Source: Ignavibacteria bacterium (GTDB lineage Bacteria; Bacteroidota; Ignavibacteria; Kapaibacteriales; UBA2268). From it: 64,000 bases of DNA. The translations under genes and the position numbers were made by a program. Shown piece by piece: positions 18,170 through 28,928 of this stretch. Location of the stretch: assembly GCA_026416955.1 (NCBI GenBank), contig JAOAEE010000013.1, forward strand, positions 124,001 to 188,000, given 5' to 3'. Numbering within the stretch: position 1 is the stretch's first letter; each line of letters starts with the position of its first letter. The notes beneath the pieces are model-generated. The model saw nothing but the letters and a program-made list of their open reading frames with translations, was not told where the DNA came from and did not search any database.

Positions 18170-20716
18170 ATGGTAGAGCTTGCAAATTCAAGATGGGTCG
18201 ATTTCTTTAATTTAATTTTAAAGAACAATTATTTAAACACTAACTTCCCCGAAATAATTCAATTTTTAAAAGAAAATCAAGAGAAATTCAAAATCGAGGA
18301 AATTGGTTTTGCTAAATTTCCACTACCATTATTTGTTTGCACAAAAGAAAAAATCATTCAAAAAGTAAACGAAAAGTTTCTTGAATTCTTTATTAAAACC
18401 GATATTAATGAAATTATTGGGAAAAACCTTGCTGAATTAGAATTACATATTGACGAAAATATACTTGAATCTTCTGCTGAAAGTTTAGTTGAACAAAAAT
18501 GGAAATTTGAAAATCTACCGTTTCCAAAGAATGTTGAATTAAAAATAATGCTTTACAAAATTTATAGAAATGGAGACGAATTTTACATTGGTGTGATACT
18601 TTACAACATTGACCAAGAAAAAGAGTATTTTCAGATATTAAAAATATTCGAAGAATTGAAATTAATACTTAACAATATACCCTATGTTGTTTATTTAAAA
18701 GACAAACAAAATCGAATAATTAAAGTCAATCACATTTTCTGTAGCAAATTTGAGTTGATTTCGAAAGATGTTGAAAACAAATTTGCAGATTCTGTTTTTT
18801 CAGAAGAGGTGGTCAAAAAATGCATTGAAAAAGAAAGGCAAGTTTTTACAACCCAAAAACCCGTTACTGGGAGCGAAGAACGATTCACAATAAATTCAAA
18901 AATTGAAAATTACTTCATAGTCGAAAGAATTCCTCTATTTTACGAACAAAAAGTAATTGGAATATTAGTTTTCGCCTATGACATTACAGAAAAAAAGAAA
19001 ACAGAAATAGAACTTCGTCGTTGGAAAAAACGTTTCGATTTTGCAACTACCGAAACGGGACAAGCAGTTTTCGAAAGAGACTGGAATACCGGTCAAGTAA
19101 TATGGACAGACAACATCAAAGATTTATTCGGTTATTCTCCCAAAGAACTAAAGAACAGAGAAAAATGGTATGAAAAAATCCTCCCAGCAGATATTGAAAA
19201 CTATTTATCAACCTTTCGAAAACATTGCGAAAACTTGTCGCCCTATAATTTGATTTATAGAATTATTGACTCGGAAGGAAAACAAAGATACGTAAAAGAA
19301 AGTGGTTTCTTCTTAACCGACGAGGGGAAAATTATCTCGATTGTCGGAATTGTTAGTGATATAACAGATAGGGTTGACCTTGAACAAAAGGTATCGGATT
19401 ATAACACTTTCCTTCACGTACTTTTAGACACAATTCCAATGCCCATTTTTTACGAAGATACAGAAGGGAAAATTGTTGGATGTAACAAAAGTTTTCAAGA
19501 AAACATAATTCAATTAAATAAAAAAGAATTCTTAGGCAAGCAAGTCGACGATTTCCCACATATTTTTACGCCAGATTTTATCGCAAAGCATAAAGAAACA
19601 AACAAAAAACTAATTCAAAAAGAAAAAGTTGAAACTTATGACACAAAAATAGCTCTTCCCAACAAAATAGAAAAAGATTTTGCAATATTCAAAGCCTCCT
19701 ACAAAGATTTTGTTGGAAACTTGGCTGGAATTATTTGTATTCTGATCGATATTACCGATAGAAAAAAAGCCGAAGAAGAACTACGAAATTTAAATATCCA
19801 ACTCGAGAAGAAAATCGAAGAGCGAACACAAGACCTACAAACTGCTCTCGATGAGTATAAATTCGAAGTCGAGGAGCACAGAAGAGTCCAAGAAATCCTT
19901 GAACAAGCAAACTACGAACTAAAAATTCTAAATGAAACCTTAGCAGAAGAAAGCAGAAAATTAATAGTATTGAACGAAAAGCTTGCAAAATCCGAAGCAG
20001 AGTTGCGCGAAGCAAACTCCGCAAAAGATAAATTCTTTTCGATTATTGCACACGACCTTAGAAACCCGTTGCAATCTATCTTGACTGATGCTGAAATTTT
20101 AGATAGATTCTTCGATACTTTCTCCCCAGAAAAAATTAAAGAGTATGTAAAACACATTTATAAGACTTCTACCCTACTTAAAAATTTATTGGAAAACCTT
20201 TTAACTTGGGCAAAAACACAAACTGGCCGAATTGTTTTCCGACCAGAATGGATAAACATCAACCTCCTATTAAATGATATAGTAAGGTATATAGAACCTT
20301 CGGCAAAAAATAAGAATATTGAAATAATATACGACAAAACGCTCGACTTTATGGCTTACCTCGATAGAAATATGATTACAACAATAATGAGAAATTTATT
20401 ATCTAATGCAATTAAGTTTTCATACCGAAACTCCAAAGTTAATATTGAAATCGAAAACTTTTACGACGGGAACATTCCATCTTTAAAAATTTCTGTTAAA
20501 GACGAAGGAATCGGTATTCCAAAAGAACAACAAGATAAAATATTCCGAATAGAACATAGTATATCCACTGTCGGAACTGAAAAAGAGCAAGGAACAGGAC
20601 TGGGATTAATTCTTTGCTATGAATTAATAAAACTTCACGGGGGTAAAATTTGGGTCGAAAGCGAAGTGGGCAAAGGAACAAAATTCACATTCATTATTCC
20701 CATAAATTTTGATTAA
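18170..20716 (+). CDS. Multi-PAS sensor histidine kinase (soluble, no TM segment seen)
   Basis: PAS/PAC repeats, H-box FFSIIAHDLRNPLQSIL, N-box NLLSNAIKFSY, G1 DEGIGIPKEQQDKIF, G2 GTGLGLILC. Confidence 0.93.
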   Translation: MVELANSRWVDFFNLILKNNYLNTNFPEIIQFLKENQEKFKIEEIGFAKFPLPLFVCTKEKIIQKVNEKFLEFFIKTDINEIIGKNLAELELHIDENILESSAESLVEQKWKFENLPFPKNVELKIMLYKIYRNGDEFYIGVILYNIDQEKEYFQILKIFEELKLILNNIPYVVYLKDKQNRIIKVNHIFCSKFELISKDVENKFADSVFSEEVVKKCIEKERQVFTTQKPVTGSEERFTINSKIENYFIVERIPLFYEQKVIGILVFAYDITEKKKTEIELRRWKKRFDFATTETGQAVFERDWNTGQVIWTDNIKDLFGYSPKELKNREKWYEKILPADIENYLSTFRKHCENLSPYNLIYRIIDSEGKQRYVKESGFFLTDEGKIISIVGIVSDITDRVDLEQKVSDYNTFLHVLLDTIPMPIFYEDTEGKIVGCNKSFQENIIQLNKKEFLGKQVDDFPHIFTPDFIAKHKETNKKLIQKEKVETYDTKIALPNKIEKDFAIFKASYKDFVGNLAGIICILIDITDRKKAEEELRNLNIQLEKKIEERTQDLQTALDEYKFEVEEHRRVQEILEQANYELKILNETLAEESRKLIVLNEKLAKSEAELREANSAKDKFFSIIAHDLRNPLQSILTDAEILDRFFDTFSPEKIKEYVKHIYKTSTLLKNLLENLLTWAKTQTGRIVFRPEWININLLLNDIVRYIEPSAKNKNIEIIYDKTLDFMAYLDRNMITTIMRNLLSNAIKFSYRNSKVNIEIENFYDGNIPSLKISVKDEGIGIPKEQQDKIFRIEHSISTVGTEKEQGTGLGLILCYELIKLHGGKIWVESEVGKGTKFTFIIPINFD

Positions 20717-20798
20717 AAAAATAAAATAAATTATTTTGATATTTAATTTAATATTATTATTTTATGAACATATTTTTTCCAATTTTTTGGAGGGTGTT

Positions 20799-23240
20799 AT
20801 GTTATCAATTCACTCTCAAAGAGTTATTATATTCATCACAATTTTTTTCCTCACAACACTAAGCAGAAACTTCGCTCAAAATTGTCTTGTTGATACTCTT
20901 GTCATTAATACTGGGTATAATCCTCAAACAGGAACTTCGATTTCAGTATTCCAAAATGACCCTTACTGGGTTGTGATTTCAGACCCTCGGCCAGGAACTC
21001 TTGAACCCCGTCCAGCGACCACAATAATAAAACACCCCGCTTGGAGTGGTCCTTACCCCAAATCCCAATGGATTGCAGTAGATTCTAGCTATTCAAATAA
21101 TACCAATGGCATATACAAATACCAAAGGTGCTTTTGTATTGCCCAAGGGGGTAGAATTAGAATTAAACTCGATGTACTTGCTGATGATACAGTTTCTATT
21201 TTACTAAACGGAAACTATATTATGGGTAGCCTCCAGGCAGGATTCGGCGGACAATTTACTAATCCTTTGCACATAGATACAATTCTGTACGTAAATCAAG
21301 GTTTAAACTGTTTAACCTTTGTTGTGGGGAACATAGGTTCAGTGGCCCATGGTTTAAATGTATCTGGAATGCTATTACCCTTAGCAACCCAATCAAATAT
21401 TATTTCCGATACTTGTTGTCAGCACCCAGGATTTTTCTATGGTCAAAAATTCAACGATTTAAATTGTAATGGAAAATCAGATTATGGAGAACCAGTGTTA
21501 CAAAACTGGGGTATTGTTTTTCAAGGGATTCAGGGGCAAAATTTCACTGATACTGTATTCACTGGTTCAGACGGTTATTACTCAATTCAAGTACCACCTG
21601 GATGTTACAATGTTTATGAAATACCCCAATCTGGTTGGACGCAGACTTATCCAAGCGGAATTCAACAAGTTTGTATTCATTCTGGACAAGTTGTTACAAT
21701 TAATTTCTTAAATTGCCAAAAACCACCTTGCGACACTATTGGAACAATCGAACTTGATAGTAGTTGTTGTCAATTCAAATTGCCTATTTTTAATCTCGCA
21801 GCAGGTAACTTGCAACAAATTAGTTGGCAAATTTTGAATAATAGTGGAACAATGGAGTCAATTTTAGTCCTATCCAGTTGCAGTTATTCTCTTTCACCAC
21901 CAAACCCCTACAATACCATAAGTGGAAATATCAATTTCACTGGAAGTGGTTGCAATTCCAATCCTACATTGATTATGGAAGCCAATCCATCGACTGCATC
22001 TGGTATCGTAACTATTGCATTTACATTTACTCATAAAGGACAAAAATGCTACGACACGATAAACCTACATTGTGCAAGAGCACCTTTAATTAAGTGCGAT
22101 AGTATTTCAATTTCTCCTTTTACTTGGCCAGGTTTAAATCTTTCTGGAAGAACATTTAAAATATTTAACAATAAGAAACCAATTTCACCAATAAAAGAAA
22201 TAAAAATAAAACTTGTACCTGACCCATTCCCAAGCGACCCAAATGCAAAATGGAATGGTGGAGGTTTATTTGTAGATGGGTCTCCTAGATCTTGGGGAGT
22301 GCCTAATAGCGGTATACCATATTATAGCCTTATTTCTTTGGATTGTGAACCAAATATTCCACCTAACTTTCCTCAAGGGAATGCTTCTAACAACTATGTT
22401 CAATTTAATTTAGGTGTAGATTACACTCTTGGTTGGACTGGTAACGCTATTTTTACAATAATTCATTGTGATGGTGACACGTGTGAACTAACCTATAATA
22501 ATTGGTGCGCAAAACCACCTAAGCAATGCATAACTATAAATCCAATTCCAATAGACACATTACAATTTCCCAAAAATTTAATAGGGGGAACTTCCAAATT
22601 CAATATGAAAGCTTCAAAAGTGCGGTACATTGCAATAGAACTTTCCGAAGAATCGCTTAATAATGCACAAATTATTGGTGCAATTGCTGGTATACTTGAT
22701 GCACAAAATAATATTGTTGCTACTGCAACTACGAAAGAATTTGTTTCTGAATCATTAGGGAGAAAGGGTAAAAATTTTGCAATCTTAGAGCTTTCCGATG
22801 CATTGATTGAACAATCACAAAATAAAGATTGTAGAATCATTGCTTTCTTCTTAGGGGATAGCCTCGTTAAATATAATGTTATTTTATTCGATGAGTTCTC
22901 TAATCCAATAGGTTTCCAATCATTTACAGCAAGCAAACCCATATCGAGTGTAAAATTTATTGAAGATAATAGTAACGAATCAGAATTACTCTGGGTAAAT
23001 CCCAACCCAGCCAAAGATATTATCAAGATTGAATTTATTCAACCTATCCAAGGGAAAGCCACAATCCAAATTTTAGATATTCTTGGTAACAAAGTCAAAA
23101 CGATAGATCTAGGATGGAAAGATATAGGTATTCATTCTGCAAATCTTGAACTTGGAGATATAAGTTCTGGAAGTTATTTGATTACTATTATTCTTCCCAA
23201 TGGAAAAGCTCTTCATAAGTCTTTGATTATAACTAAGTAG
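20799..23240 (+). CDS. Secreted SdrD_B-like/Cys-rich protein with T9SS C-terminal sorting domain
   Basis: SD TTGGAGGG before ATG 20799; signal peptide; SdrD_B-like GQKFNDLNCNGKSDYGEPVLQNW; C-term VNPNPAKDIIKIEF...IQILDILGNKVKTID...SGSYLITIILPNGK. Confidence 0.85.
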   Translation: MLSIHSQRVIIFITIFFLTTLSRNFAQNCLVDTLVINTGYNPQTGTSISVFQNDPYWVVISDPRPGTLEPRPATTIIKHPAWSGPYPKSQWIAVDSSYSNNTNGIYKYQRCFCIAQGGRIRIKLDVLADDTVSILLNGNYIMGSLQAGFGGQFTNPLHIDTILYVNQGLNCLTFVVGNIGSVAHGLNVSGMLLPLATQSNIISDTCCQHPGFFYGQKFNDLNCNGKSDYGEPVLQNWGIVFQGIQGQNFTDTVFTGSDGYYSIQVPPGCYNVYEIPQSGWTQTYPSGIQQVCIHSGQVVTINFLNCQKPPCDTIGTIELDSSCCQFKLPIFNLAAGNLQQISWQILNNSGTMESILVLSSCSYSLSPPNPYNTISGNINFTGSGCNSNPTLIMEANPSTASGIVTIAFTFTHKGQKCYDTINLHCARAPLIKCDSISISPFTWPGLNLSGRTFKIFNNKKPISPIKEIKIKLVPDPFPSDPNAKWNGGGLFVDGSPRSWGVPNSGIPYYSLISLDCEPNIPPNFPQGNASNNYVQFNLGVDYTLGWTGNAIFTIIHCDGDTCELTYNNWCAKPPKQCITINPIPIDTLQFPKNLIGGTSKFNMKASKVRYIAIELSEESLNNAQIIGAIAGILDAQNNIVATATTKEFVSESLGRKGKNFAILELSDALIEQSQNKDCRIIAFFLGDSLVKYNVILFDEFSNPIGFQSFTASKPISSVKFIEDNSNESELLWVNPNPAKDIIKIEFIQPIQGKATIQILDILGNKVKTIDLGWKDIGIHSANLELGDISSGSYLITIILPNGKALHKSLIITK

Positions 23241-23256
23241 TCTTACAAAAAACAAC

Positions 23257-23292
23257 AAAAAACCCTGCTTGGTAATTAAAGCAGGGTTTTTT
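23257..23292 (+). terminator. Rho-independent terminator
   Basis: AAAAAACCCTGCTT / AAGCAGGGTTTTTT perfect 14-bp arms plus T run. Confidence 0.93.
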
Positions 23293-23352
23293 CATTTCAT
23301 ATACTATCCTAATAATTTTAACAAATAATTTTTTCGATTAGTGACCAAGACA

Positions 23353-23382
23353 TTTGACTTTTGGTAAAATAACAATATTTTG
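23353..23382 (+). promoter_or_regulatory. Candidate Bacteroidota-type promoter (TTTG-N19-TATTTTG)
   Basis: TTTG at 23353-23356, 19-nt spacer, TATTTTG at 23376-23382 (one base short of TAnnTTTG), 41 nt upstream of ATG 23424. Confidence 0.4.
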
Positions 23383-23423
23383 ATAATTTTGAAATCTTGT
23401 TTTTATAATTGGGAAATAAACTG

Positions 23424-25601
23424 ATGGGAACTTTTGAGCGAATAAGAAAAATTTCACCATATGCTTTAATTGCCTTTGCTGTAATTTTCGTTGCTTTTAT
23501 GGTTGCCTCCGATGCTGATATTTCGAATATTATTCGACAAAGTCAAGATATTCGTACTGCAGAAATTGCCCGTATTAATGGTGAAAAAATCCTTTATAAA
23601 GATTTCGAAGAAAGGGTTCGAGAACAAATAGAACAGCAAAGGAATCAAAACCCAGAACAACCATTGGATATTGACGAAACACAAGTTAGAAAATCACTTT
23701 GGACCGAAATTTTTGAAGAAACTCTTTTAAAACAAGAAGCAAGTAAAATTGGAATTACTGTCACAGATGATGAAATATTGGATGTATTGTTGGATAATCC
23801 ACCCGATTACCTCCGCAAACCTTTTACTGACTCTGCTGGTAATTTCCAAAGACAAACATACTTAGAGATAATCACTAACCCAGATATCATATATCGTCGC
23901 TTGCCTAATACCGTACCCCAAGAAGAAAAACGAAGAATAGTTGAACAATTCAAAAAGGACTTAATTAATATTGAAAAGTTCCTACGCAAAGAAAAACTAA
24001 TGAATGGTATTAGAACATTCGTTTCGATTGCAAGTTCATTTGTCTCACCCAGTTACGCTGTGGAAAAATATATATACGAAAACTCTGTTGCCGACGCCAG
24101 AGTTATTTTTTTCGATATTAAAGATGTCCCCGACGAAAAGGTCAATGTTTCTGATGAAGAAATTAAAAGGTATTATGAAGAGAACAAACAATTTTTCCCA
24201 GATAAACCGAAAAGAAAATTGAAATATGTAATTTTTAAAATTCAGCCTTCGCAACAAGATTCTCAAAACACTTTCAAAAATGTAAACAAATTTTATACTG
24301 AATTAGAAAAATTAACAGATATTGAAGAGCGCTCGAAGCTTTTCCAAAGAAAATTTAGCGAACACAACGGTGAAATATCTGAATTTAAACTTGCTAAGGA
24401 TTTGCCACCGCAACTTGCACCTTATATCACAACAATCCCAGTCGGACAAGTTGTTGGACCAATTCAAACAAACGACGGAACTTATTTTATTCGACTTGAA
24501 GAAATAAGAAAAGGTGAAAACGAAGTCGTAAAAGCAAGCCATATTTTGGTCGAGTTTGGAAACAACAAGGACAGTGCTTTAAAGGTTGCAAAGGACTTGT
24601 TGAAGAGGGCAAAGGCTGGTGAAGACTTTGCCACGCTTGCAAAAAAATATTCGCAAGATAAAGGTTCAGCCGTAAATGGTGGCGACTTGGGTTACTTTGG
24701 AAAAGGAATGATGGTGAAACCTTTTGAAGATGCTTGTTATAATGCCAAAGTAGGTGAAATAGTTGGACCAGTTGAATCTCAGTTTGGATATCATATTATT
24801 TGGGTTCAAGATAAAAAGTCGGAAGAATATAAATATAGTTTCATCAAATTCATACCTCAAGTTTCAAGGAATACCGAAAGGATTATTAATAGAAATGCAA
24901 AAATGCTGAAAGAAAAAGTAAAAGACGGTATTCCTTTCGACTCTGCTGCAAAGGAGTTTAATGTACAAGTTAGAACAACCGACTTTTTTGAAAGGACAAA
25001 ACCTGTATTAGGTTCAAACTACTTAACTTCTCTCGCTTTCGATGGAAAAGTTGGAGATGTGATTGAACCTTTTGAATTAAAAAACCAAGGAATTATTGTT
25101 GCACAAATAGTCGATGAAAGAAAAGGTGGCTTTGTACCTCTTGAGGATTTAAAGGAAAGAATTAAATTCACTCTTATGAAAAGAAAAAAACTTGACATTT
25201 TGGAAAAGAAAGCAAAAGAAGCTTACAAAAAAATTAAACCACTTGGTTCGCTTGTAAATGTACGTCAATTTGATTCTACTTTGAATTACCAAGAATTGTT
25301 GGACATAAAGAACAATGGTTTTATTCCCGGGATTGGTCAAGATTGGGCTTTCACTTCGAAAGTATTTATGTTGCCTTTAAATACTATTTCAGAACCGTTC
25401 CGAGGGGAAAGAGGTTATTACATTATCGAAGTATTTAGAAAAGTTCAACCCGATGAAACGAGTATCAAAAATGATTCAAGAAAAACATTGCAAACAATTG
25501 TTACCAATTGGCGTCAAAGTGCCTATCTTATGTGGTTCAACAAAATAAAAGATAACGCCGATTTTAAAGACTACCGAAGTAAATACTATCGAGAATATTA
25601 A
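23424..25601 (+). CDS. SurA/PpiD-like peptidylprolyl isomerase
   Basis: N-terminal TM anchor; SurA_N-like region; PPIC domain ASHILVEFGN...ATLAKKYSQDKGSAVNGGDLGYFGKGMMVKPFEDACY. Confidence 0.9.
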   Translation: MGTFERIRKISPYALIAFAVIFVAFMVASDADISNIIRQSQDIRTAEIARINGEKILYKDFEERVREQIEQQRNQNPEQPLDIDETQVRKSLWTEIFEETLLKQEASKIGITVTDDEILDVLLDNPPDYLRKPFTDSAGNFQRQTYLEIITNPDIIYRRLPNTVPQEEKRRIVEQFKKDLINIEKFLRKEKLMNGIRTFVSIASSFVSPSYAVEKYIYENSVADARVIFFDIKDVPDEKVNVSDEEIKRYYEENKQFFPDKPKRKLKYVIFKIQPSQQDSQNTFKNVNKFYTELEKLTDIEERSKLFQRKFSEHNGEISEFKLAKDLPPQLAPYITTIPVGQVVGPIQTNDGTYFIRLEEIRKGENEVVKASHILVEFGNNKDSALKVAKDLLKRAKAGEDFATLAKKYSQDKGSAVNGGDLGYFGKGMMVKPFEDACYNAKVGEIVGPVESQFGYHIIWVQDKKSEEYKYSFIKFIPQVSRNTERIINRNAKMLKEKVKDGIPFDSAAKEFNVQVRTTDFFERTKPVLGSNYLTSLAFDGKVGDVIEPFELKNQGIIVAQIVDERKGGFVPLEDLKERIKFTLMKRKKLDILEKKAKEAYKKIKPLGSLVNVRQFDSTLNYQELLDIKNNGFIPGIGQDWAFTSKVFMLPLNTISEPFRGERGYYIIEVFRKVQPDETSIKNDSRKTLQTIVTNWRQSAYLMWFNKIKDNADFKDYRSKYYREY

Positions 25602-25711
25602 TTTTTTGTTATTACTAATTTTAAGGGTGTATTGTTTGTCATCCGAAAAGAGCATAAAAAAATCTGAATTTGAAAGTAAGAAAGATATGTCTAAAATGAA
25701 AAGTGGTCGAT

Positions 25712-26530
25712 ATGGAATATGCAACTAATCAATATGCTTTGATATTGGGAGTTTCCAGTGGTTTCGGTAAAGCCACTGCAATTGAACTCGCAAAATTAGG
25801 TTACAACATATACGGTGTCCATTTAGATTTCGGTTCCAATAAAGAAAGAGCGGAAGAGTTTTGTAAGTATTTACAAAACATTGGTGTTCGAGCTCGCTTT
25901 TTCAATGCCAACGCTGCTGATGACCAAAAACGTGCTGAAATTATTAAAGCAATTAAAACAGACTTCGAAAGTTACGACGACCCACAATTGAGAGTTTTTC
26001 TCCATTCTTTAGCATTCGGTGCAATTAAAAAATTCTTTTCCGAGAACCCCGAAGAAATGGCATCAAAAAAGCAAATTGAAATGACAATGGATGTTATGGC
26101 AAACAGTTTAATTTATTGGGTGCAAGACCTTTTCAAAGAAAAACTTCTTGGAAGAAATGCAAGAATATTTGCTATGACAAGCATTGGGTCGCAAAGAGCA
26201 ATGATGAATTACGGGGCAATTTCTGCTGCTAAGGCTGCATTGGAAGCATACATCCGACAAATTGCCGTAGAATTAGCACCCTATCGTGTAACAGCCAATG
26301 CAATAATGGCTGGTTTGACCAATACACCAGCTGCACAGAAAATTCCTGGGTTCCAAAGAATGCTTGAATACGCACGCGAGCATAATCCGTTCAATCGAAA
26401 TACTGTACCAGAAGATGTTGCAAAAGTTATTGCTAAATTAGCAGACGAAAACTTCTACTGGATTAATGGTCAAACAATCGCTGTCGACGGAGGCGAAAGT
26501 ATTCTTAACTTCATCGAACATCCGGCTTAA
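25712..26530 (+). CDS. SDR family oxidoreductase, enoyl-ACP-reductase-like
   Basis: LGVSSGFGKATAIELAKLGYNIYG; MNYGAISAAKAALEAYIRQIAVELAPYRVTANAIMAG; WINGQTIAVDGGESI. Confidence 0.82.
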   Translation: MEYATNQYALILGVSSGFGKATAIELAKLGYNIYGVHLDFGSNKERAEEFCKYLQNIGVRARFFNANAADDQKRAEIIKAIKTDFESYDDPQLRVFLHSLAFGAIKKFFSENPEEMASKKQIEMTMDVMANSLIYWVQDLFKEKLLGRNARIFAMTSIGSQRAMMNYGAISAAKAALEAYIRQIAVELAPYRVTANAIMAGLTNTPAAQKIPGFQRMLEYAREHNPFNRNTVPEDVAKVIAKLADENFYWINGQTIAVDGGESILNFIEHPA

Positions 26531-26547
26531 CAATACAAAGGAGTTTT

Positions 26548-27693
26548 ATGATTGAGTTTACTTTTACAGAAGAACAAAATATGTTGCGCGAAATGGTTCG
26601 CGAATTTGCTAATAATGAATTAAAACCAATTGCATCAAAAATCGACGAAGAAGAAGAAATTCCCGACCATATCATTAGAAAAGTGGCTGAACTTGGTTTA
26701 CTCGGTGCACCATTCCCAGTAGAATATGGTGGAAGTGGCGTTGGAGAAGTTGGTTATTGTATTATCCAAGAAGAAATATCTCGGGCTTGTCTTTCAACTG
26801 CAACATTCATTGGTGCACACGTTTCTATTGGAACAAATGCAATTTTTATTGGTGGAACAGAACAACAAAAACAAAAGTGGTTACCCCAATTAACTTCTGG
26901 CGAAAAAATAGCTGCTTTCGCTTTGACAGAACCCAATGCTGGCTCCGATGCCTTCAATCTTCAAACTCGCGCACAACTTGATGGAAACGAGTGGGTAATT
27001 AATGGCCAAAAGCTTTGGATTACAAATGGTCCTTTTGCCGATGTCTTCTCGGTATTTGCCCGAACAAATCTTGGAATTTCACTTTTTGTTGTAGAAAAAG
27101 GAACACCTGGATTCACACCCGGTGCTCCGGAAAAGAAAATGGGATTACGAGGTAGCAAAACTTCTTCTCTTACATTCGACAATGTAAGAGTTCCTAAAGA
27201 CAACTTAATTGGCAGAGATGGCAAAGGTTTCATTACCGCAATGAAAACACTCGATGCAGGACGATTGGGACTTGGTGCTGCTTGTCTCGGTGCTTGCAAA
27301 GAATTACTTGAAATGAGCACAAAATTTGCAAAGGAAAGAAAACAATTCGGAGAGCCAATAGCTAACTTTCAAGCAATTCAATTTATGTTAGCAGAAATGG
27401 CCGCTTTGATTTACGAGGTAGAAAGTATTGTCTATCGAACAGCCTGGCTATATGATAAAGGAGAATGCACTCCTAGGCTTTCTGCAATTGTGAAATTAGT
27501 TAGTTCAAATGCTCTTGATGTCTGCGTCGACCACGCAATGCAAATCCACGGTGGAATGGGTTATTCTCGCGAATTACCAATAGAAAGGTTTTATCGCGAT
27601 TCAAGAATTAATAGAATTTTTGAAGGTACATCAGAAATCCAAAAATTGGTTATCGCTCGCGACGTTATAAAAAGAAATGGGATTTTAGAATAA
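26548..27693 (+). CDS. Acyl-CoA dehydrogenase
   Basis: FALTEPNAGSDAFNLQT, WVINGQKLWITNG, QIHGGMGYSRELPIERFYRDSRINRIFEGTSEIQKLVIAR; SD AAAGGAG. Confidence 0.95.
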   Translation: MIEFTFTEEQNMLREMVREFANNELKPIASKIDEEEEIPDHIIRKVAELGLLGAPFPVEYGGSGVGEVGYCIIQEEISRACLSTATFIGAHVSIGTNAIFIGGTEQQKQKWLPQLTSGEKIAAFALTEPNAGSDAFNLQTRAQLDGNEWVINGQKLWITNGPFADVFSVFARTNLGISLFVVEKGTPGFTPGAPEKKMGLRGSKTSSLTFDNVRVPKDNLIGRDGKGFITAMKTLDAGRLGLGAACLGACKELLEMSTKFAKERKQFGEPIANFQAIQFMLAEMAALIYEVESIVYRTAWLYDKGECTPRLSAIVKLVSSNALDVCVDHAMQIHGGMGYSRELPIERFYRDSRINRIFEGTSEIQKLVIARDVIKRNGILE

Positions 27694-27706
27694 AAGTGAA
27701 AGAACT

Positions 27707-28273
27707 ATGTGGCAAAAGATTATTTTTTCTTTTGCCGTTTTAATAATTGTTAACTTTGCTTATTCTCAAAGCGAAATTGAATTTTTCGAGGATTATTTTA
27801 CTTTAAATACCAAAAACGAATTACTTTCGCAATTCGTAGGGAATTGGAAAGTAAACATTGCCTATTTTGGTGGGAATCAAGAAGAAAATGCTCAAGGCCA
27901 AATGGATGCCAAACTTATCTTTTACTATCGTATCCTAGAAATGAATTTTAAAATACAAAGCTCAGTTGGACTTCCCTTTGAGATGAAATATTTAATCGGT
28001 TACGATGGAATTTCAAAAAAATTTTTCCTTATAATTTTGAACAGTCTAACAAACGAGGTGCAAATCTTAAAAGGGATTTATAAAGACAAAACGAAAGAAT
28101 TCATCTTTAACGGTACAACAGTAGATACAAAGCAAAAAAAACGCGTGCCACTTACAATGAAATTCTTATTTGAAAGAGACAATAAATTGATTGTCGAAGC
28201 TTTAAGCGGTGAAGCAAACAAGGAAAAACTAATTTCAAAGTCTATGCTAATCAGACTAAATAAAGAGGAATAA
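27707..28273 (+). CDS. DUF1579-like secreted protein
   Basis: Signal peptide; [14 protein letters not shown]...[28 protein letters not shown], lipocalin-like pattern. Confidence 0.55.
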   Translation: MWQKIIFSFAVLIIVNFAYSQSEIEFFEDYFTLNTKNELLSQFVGNWKVNIAYFGGNQEENAQGQMDAKLIFYYRILEMNFKIQSSVGLPFEMKYLIGYDGISKKFFLIILNSLTNEVQILKGIYKDKTKEFIFNGTTVDTKQKKRVPLTMKFLFERDNKLIVEALSGEANKEKLISKSMLIRLNKEE

Positions 28274-28274
28274 T

Positions 28275-28478
28275 ATGGAATGCAAGATTGAAAGAAATCT
28301 TAATAAATGCAATTGCACTTACGAACCTTGTAGCCGCAAGGGTTTATGCTGCGAGTGTTTAAGGTATCATTTAAATAATCGAGAACTACCAGCTTGCTTT
28401 TTTCCTAAAGATGCCGAACGAACTTATAATAGAAGTTTCGAATTTTTCATCTCCTTATATAACAAAGGTAAAATATGA
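28275..28478 (+). CDS. Small Cys-rich DUF6485-like protein
   Basis: [42 protein letters not shown]; stop overlaps next start. Confidence 0.75.
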   Translation: MECKIERNLNKCNCTYEPCSRKGLCCECLRYHLNNRELPACFFPKDAERTYNRSFEFFISLYNKGKI

Positions 28479-28882
28479 TACAAAAATTTATTTATCTTAA
28501 AACAGACAAACATAACGGATTATATGATATAACAGAAGAAGTTAAAAAAATTGTTGAAGAATCTGGATATAGGATTGGTTTTGTTAACGTTTACGCAAGA
28601 GGTTCAACTTGTGCAATTATGATACAAGAAAATTGGGATGAATCAGTACAGAACGACGTTATTAATTTATTAAGAAAGCTTATTCCAGCAGGAGTTTGGC
28701 AGCACGATTTGCAAGACAACAATGGTGATGCACACCTAAAATCTGGAATTATCGGACCAAGTGAAACAATCCCAATTATCAATGGTAAACTTGGTCTTTC
28801 CACTTGGCAAAATATTTTCTTCTGTGAATTCGATGGTCCAAGAACAAAAAGAGAAATTACAGTAACAATAATTGGCCAATAA
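28475..28882 (+). CDS. YjbQ / UPF0047 family protein (secondary thiamine-phosphate synthase enzyme)
   Basis: [71 protein letters not shown]. Confidence 0.9.
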   Translation: MIQKFIYLKTDKHNGLYDITEEVKKIVEESGYRIGFVNVYARGSTCAIMIQENWDESVQNDVINLLRKLIPAGVWQHDLQDNNGDAHLKSGIIGPSETIPIINGKLGLSTWQNIFFCEFDGPRTKREITVTIIGQ

Positions 28883-28883
28883 C

Positions 28884-28915
28884 AAAGGGCTCTGACCAAA
28901 TGTCAGAGCCCCTTT
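28884..28915 (+). terminator. Intrinsic terminator between convergent genes (likely bidirectional)
   Basis: AAAGGGCTCTGAC caaat GTCAGAGCCCCTTT. Confidence 0.85.
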
Positions 28916-28928
28916 CAAAAAAGCACTA

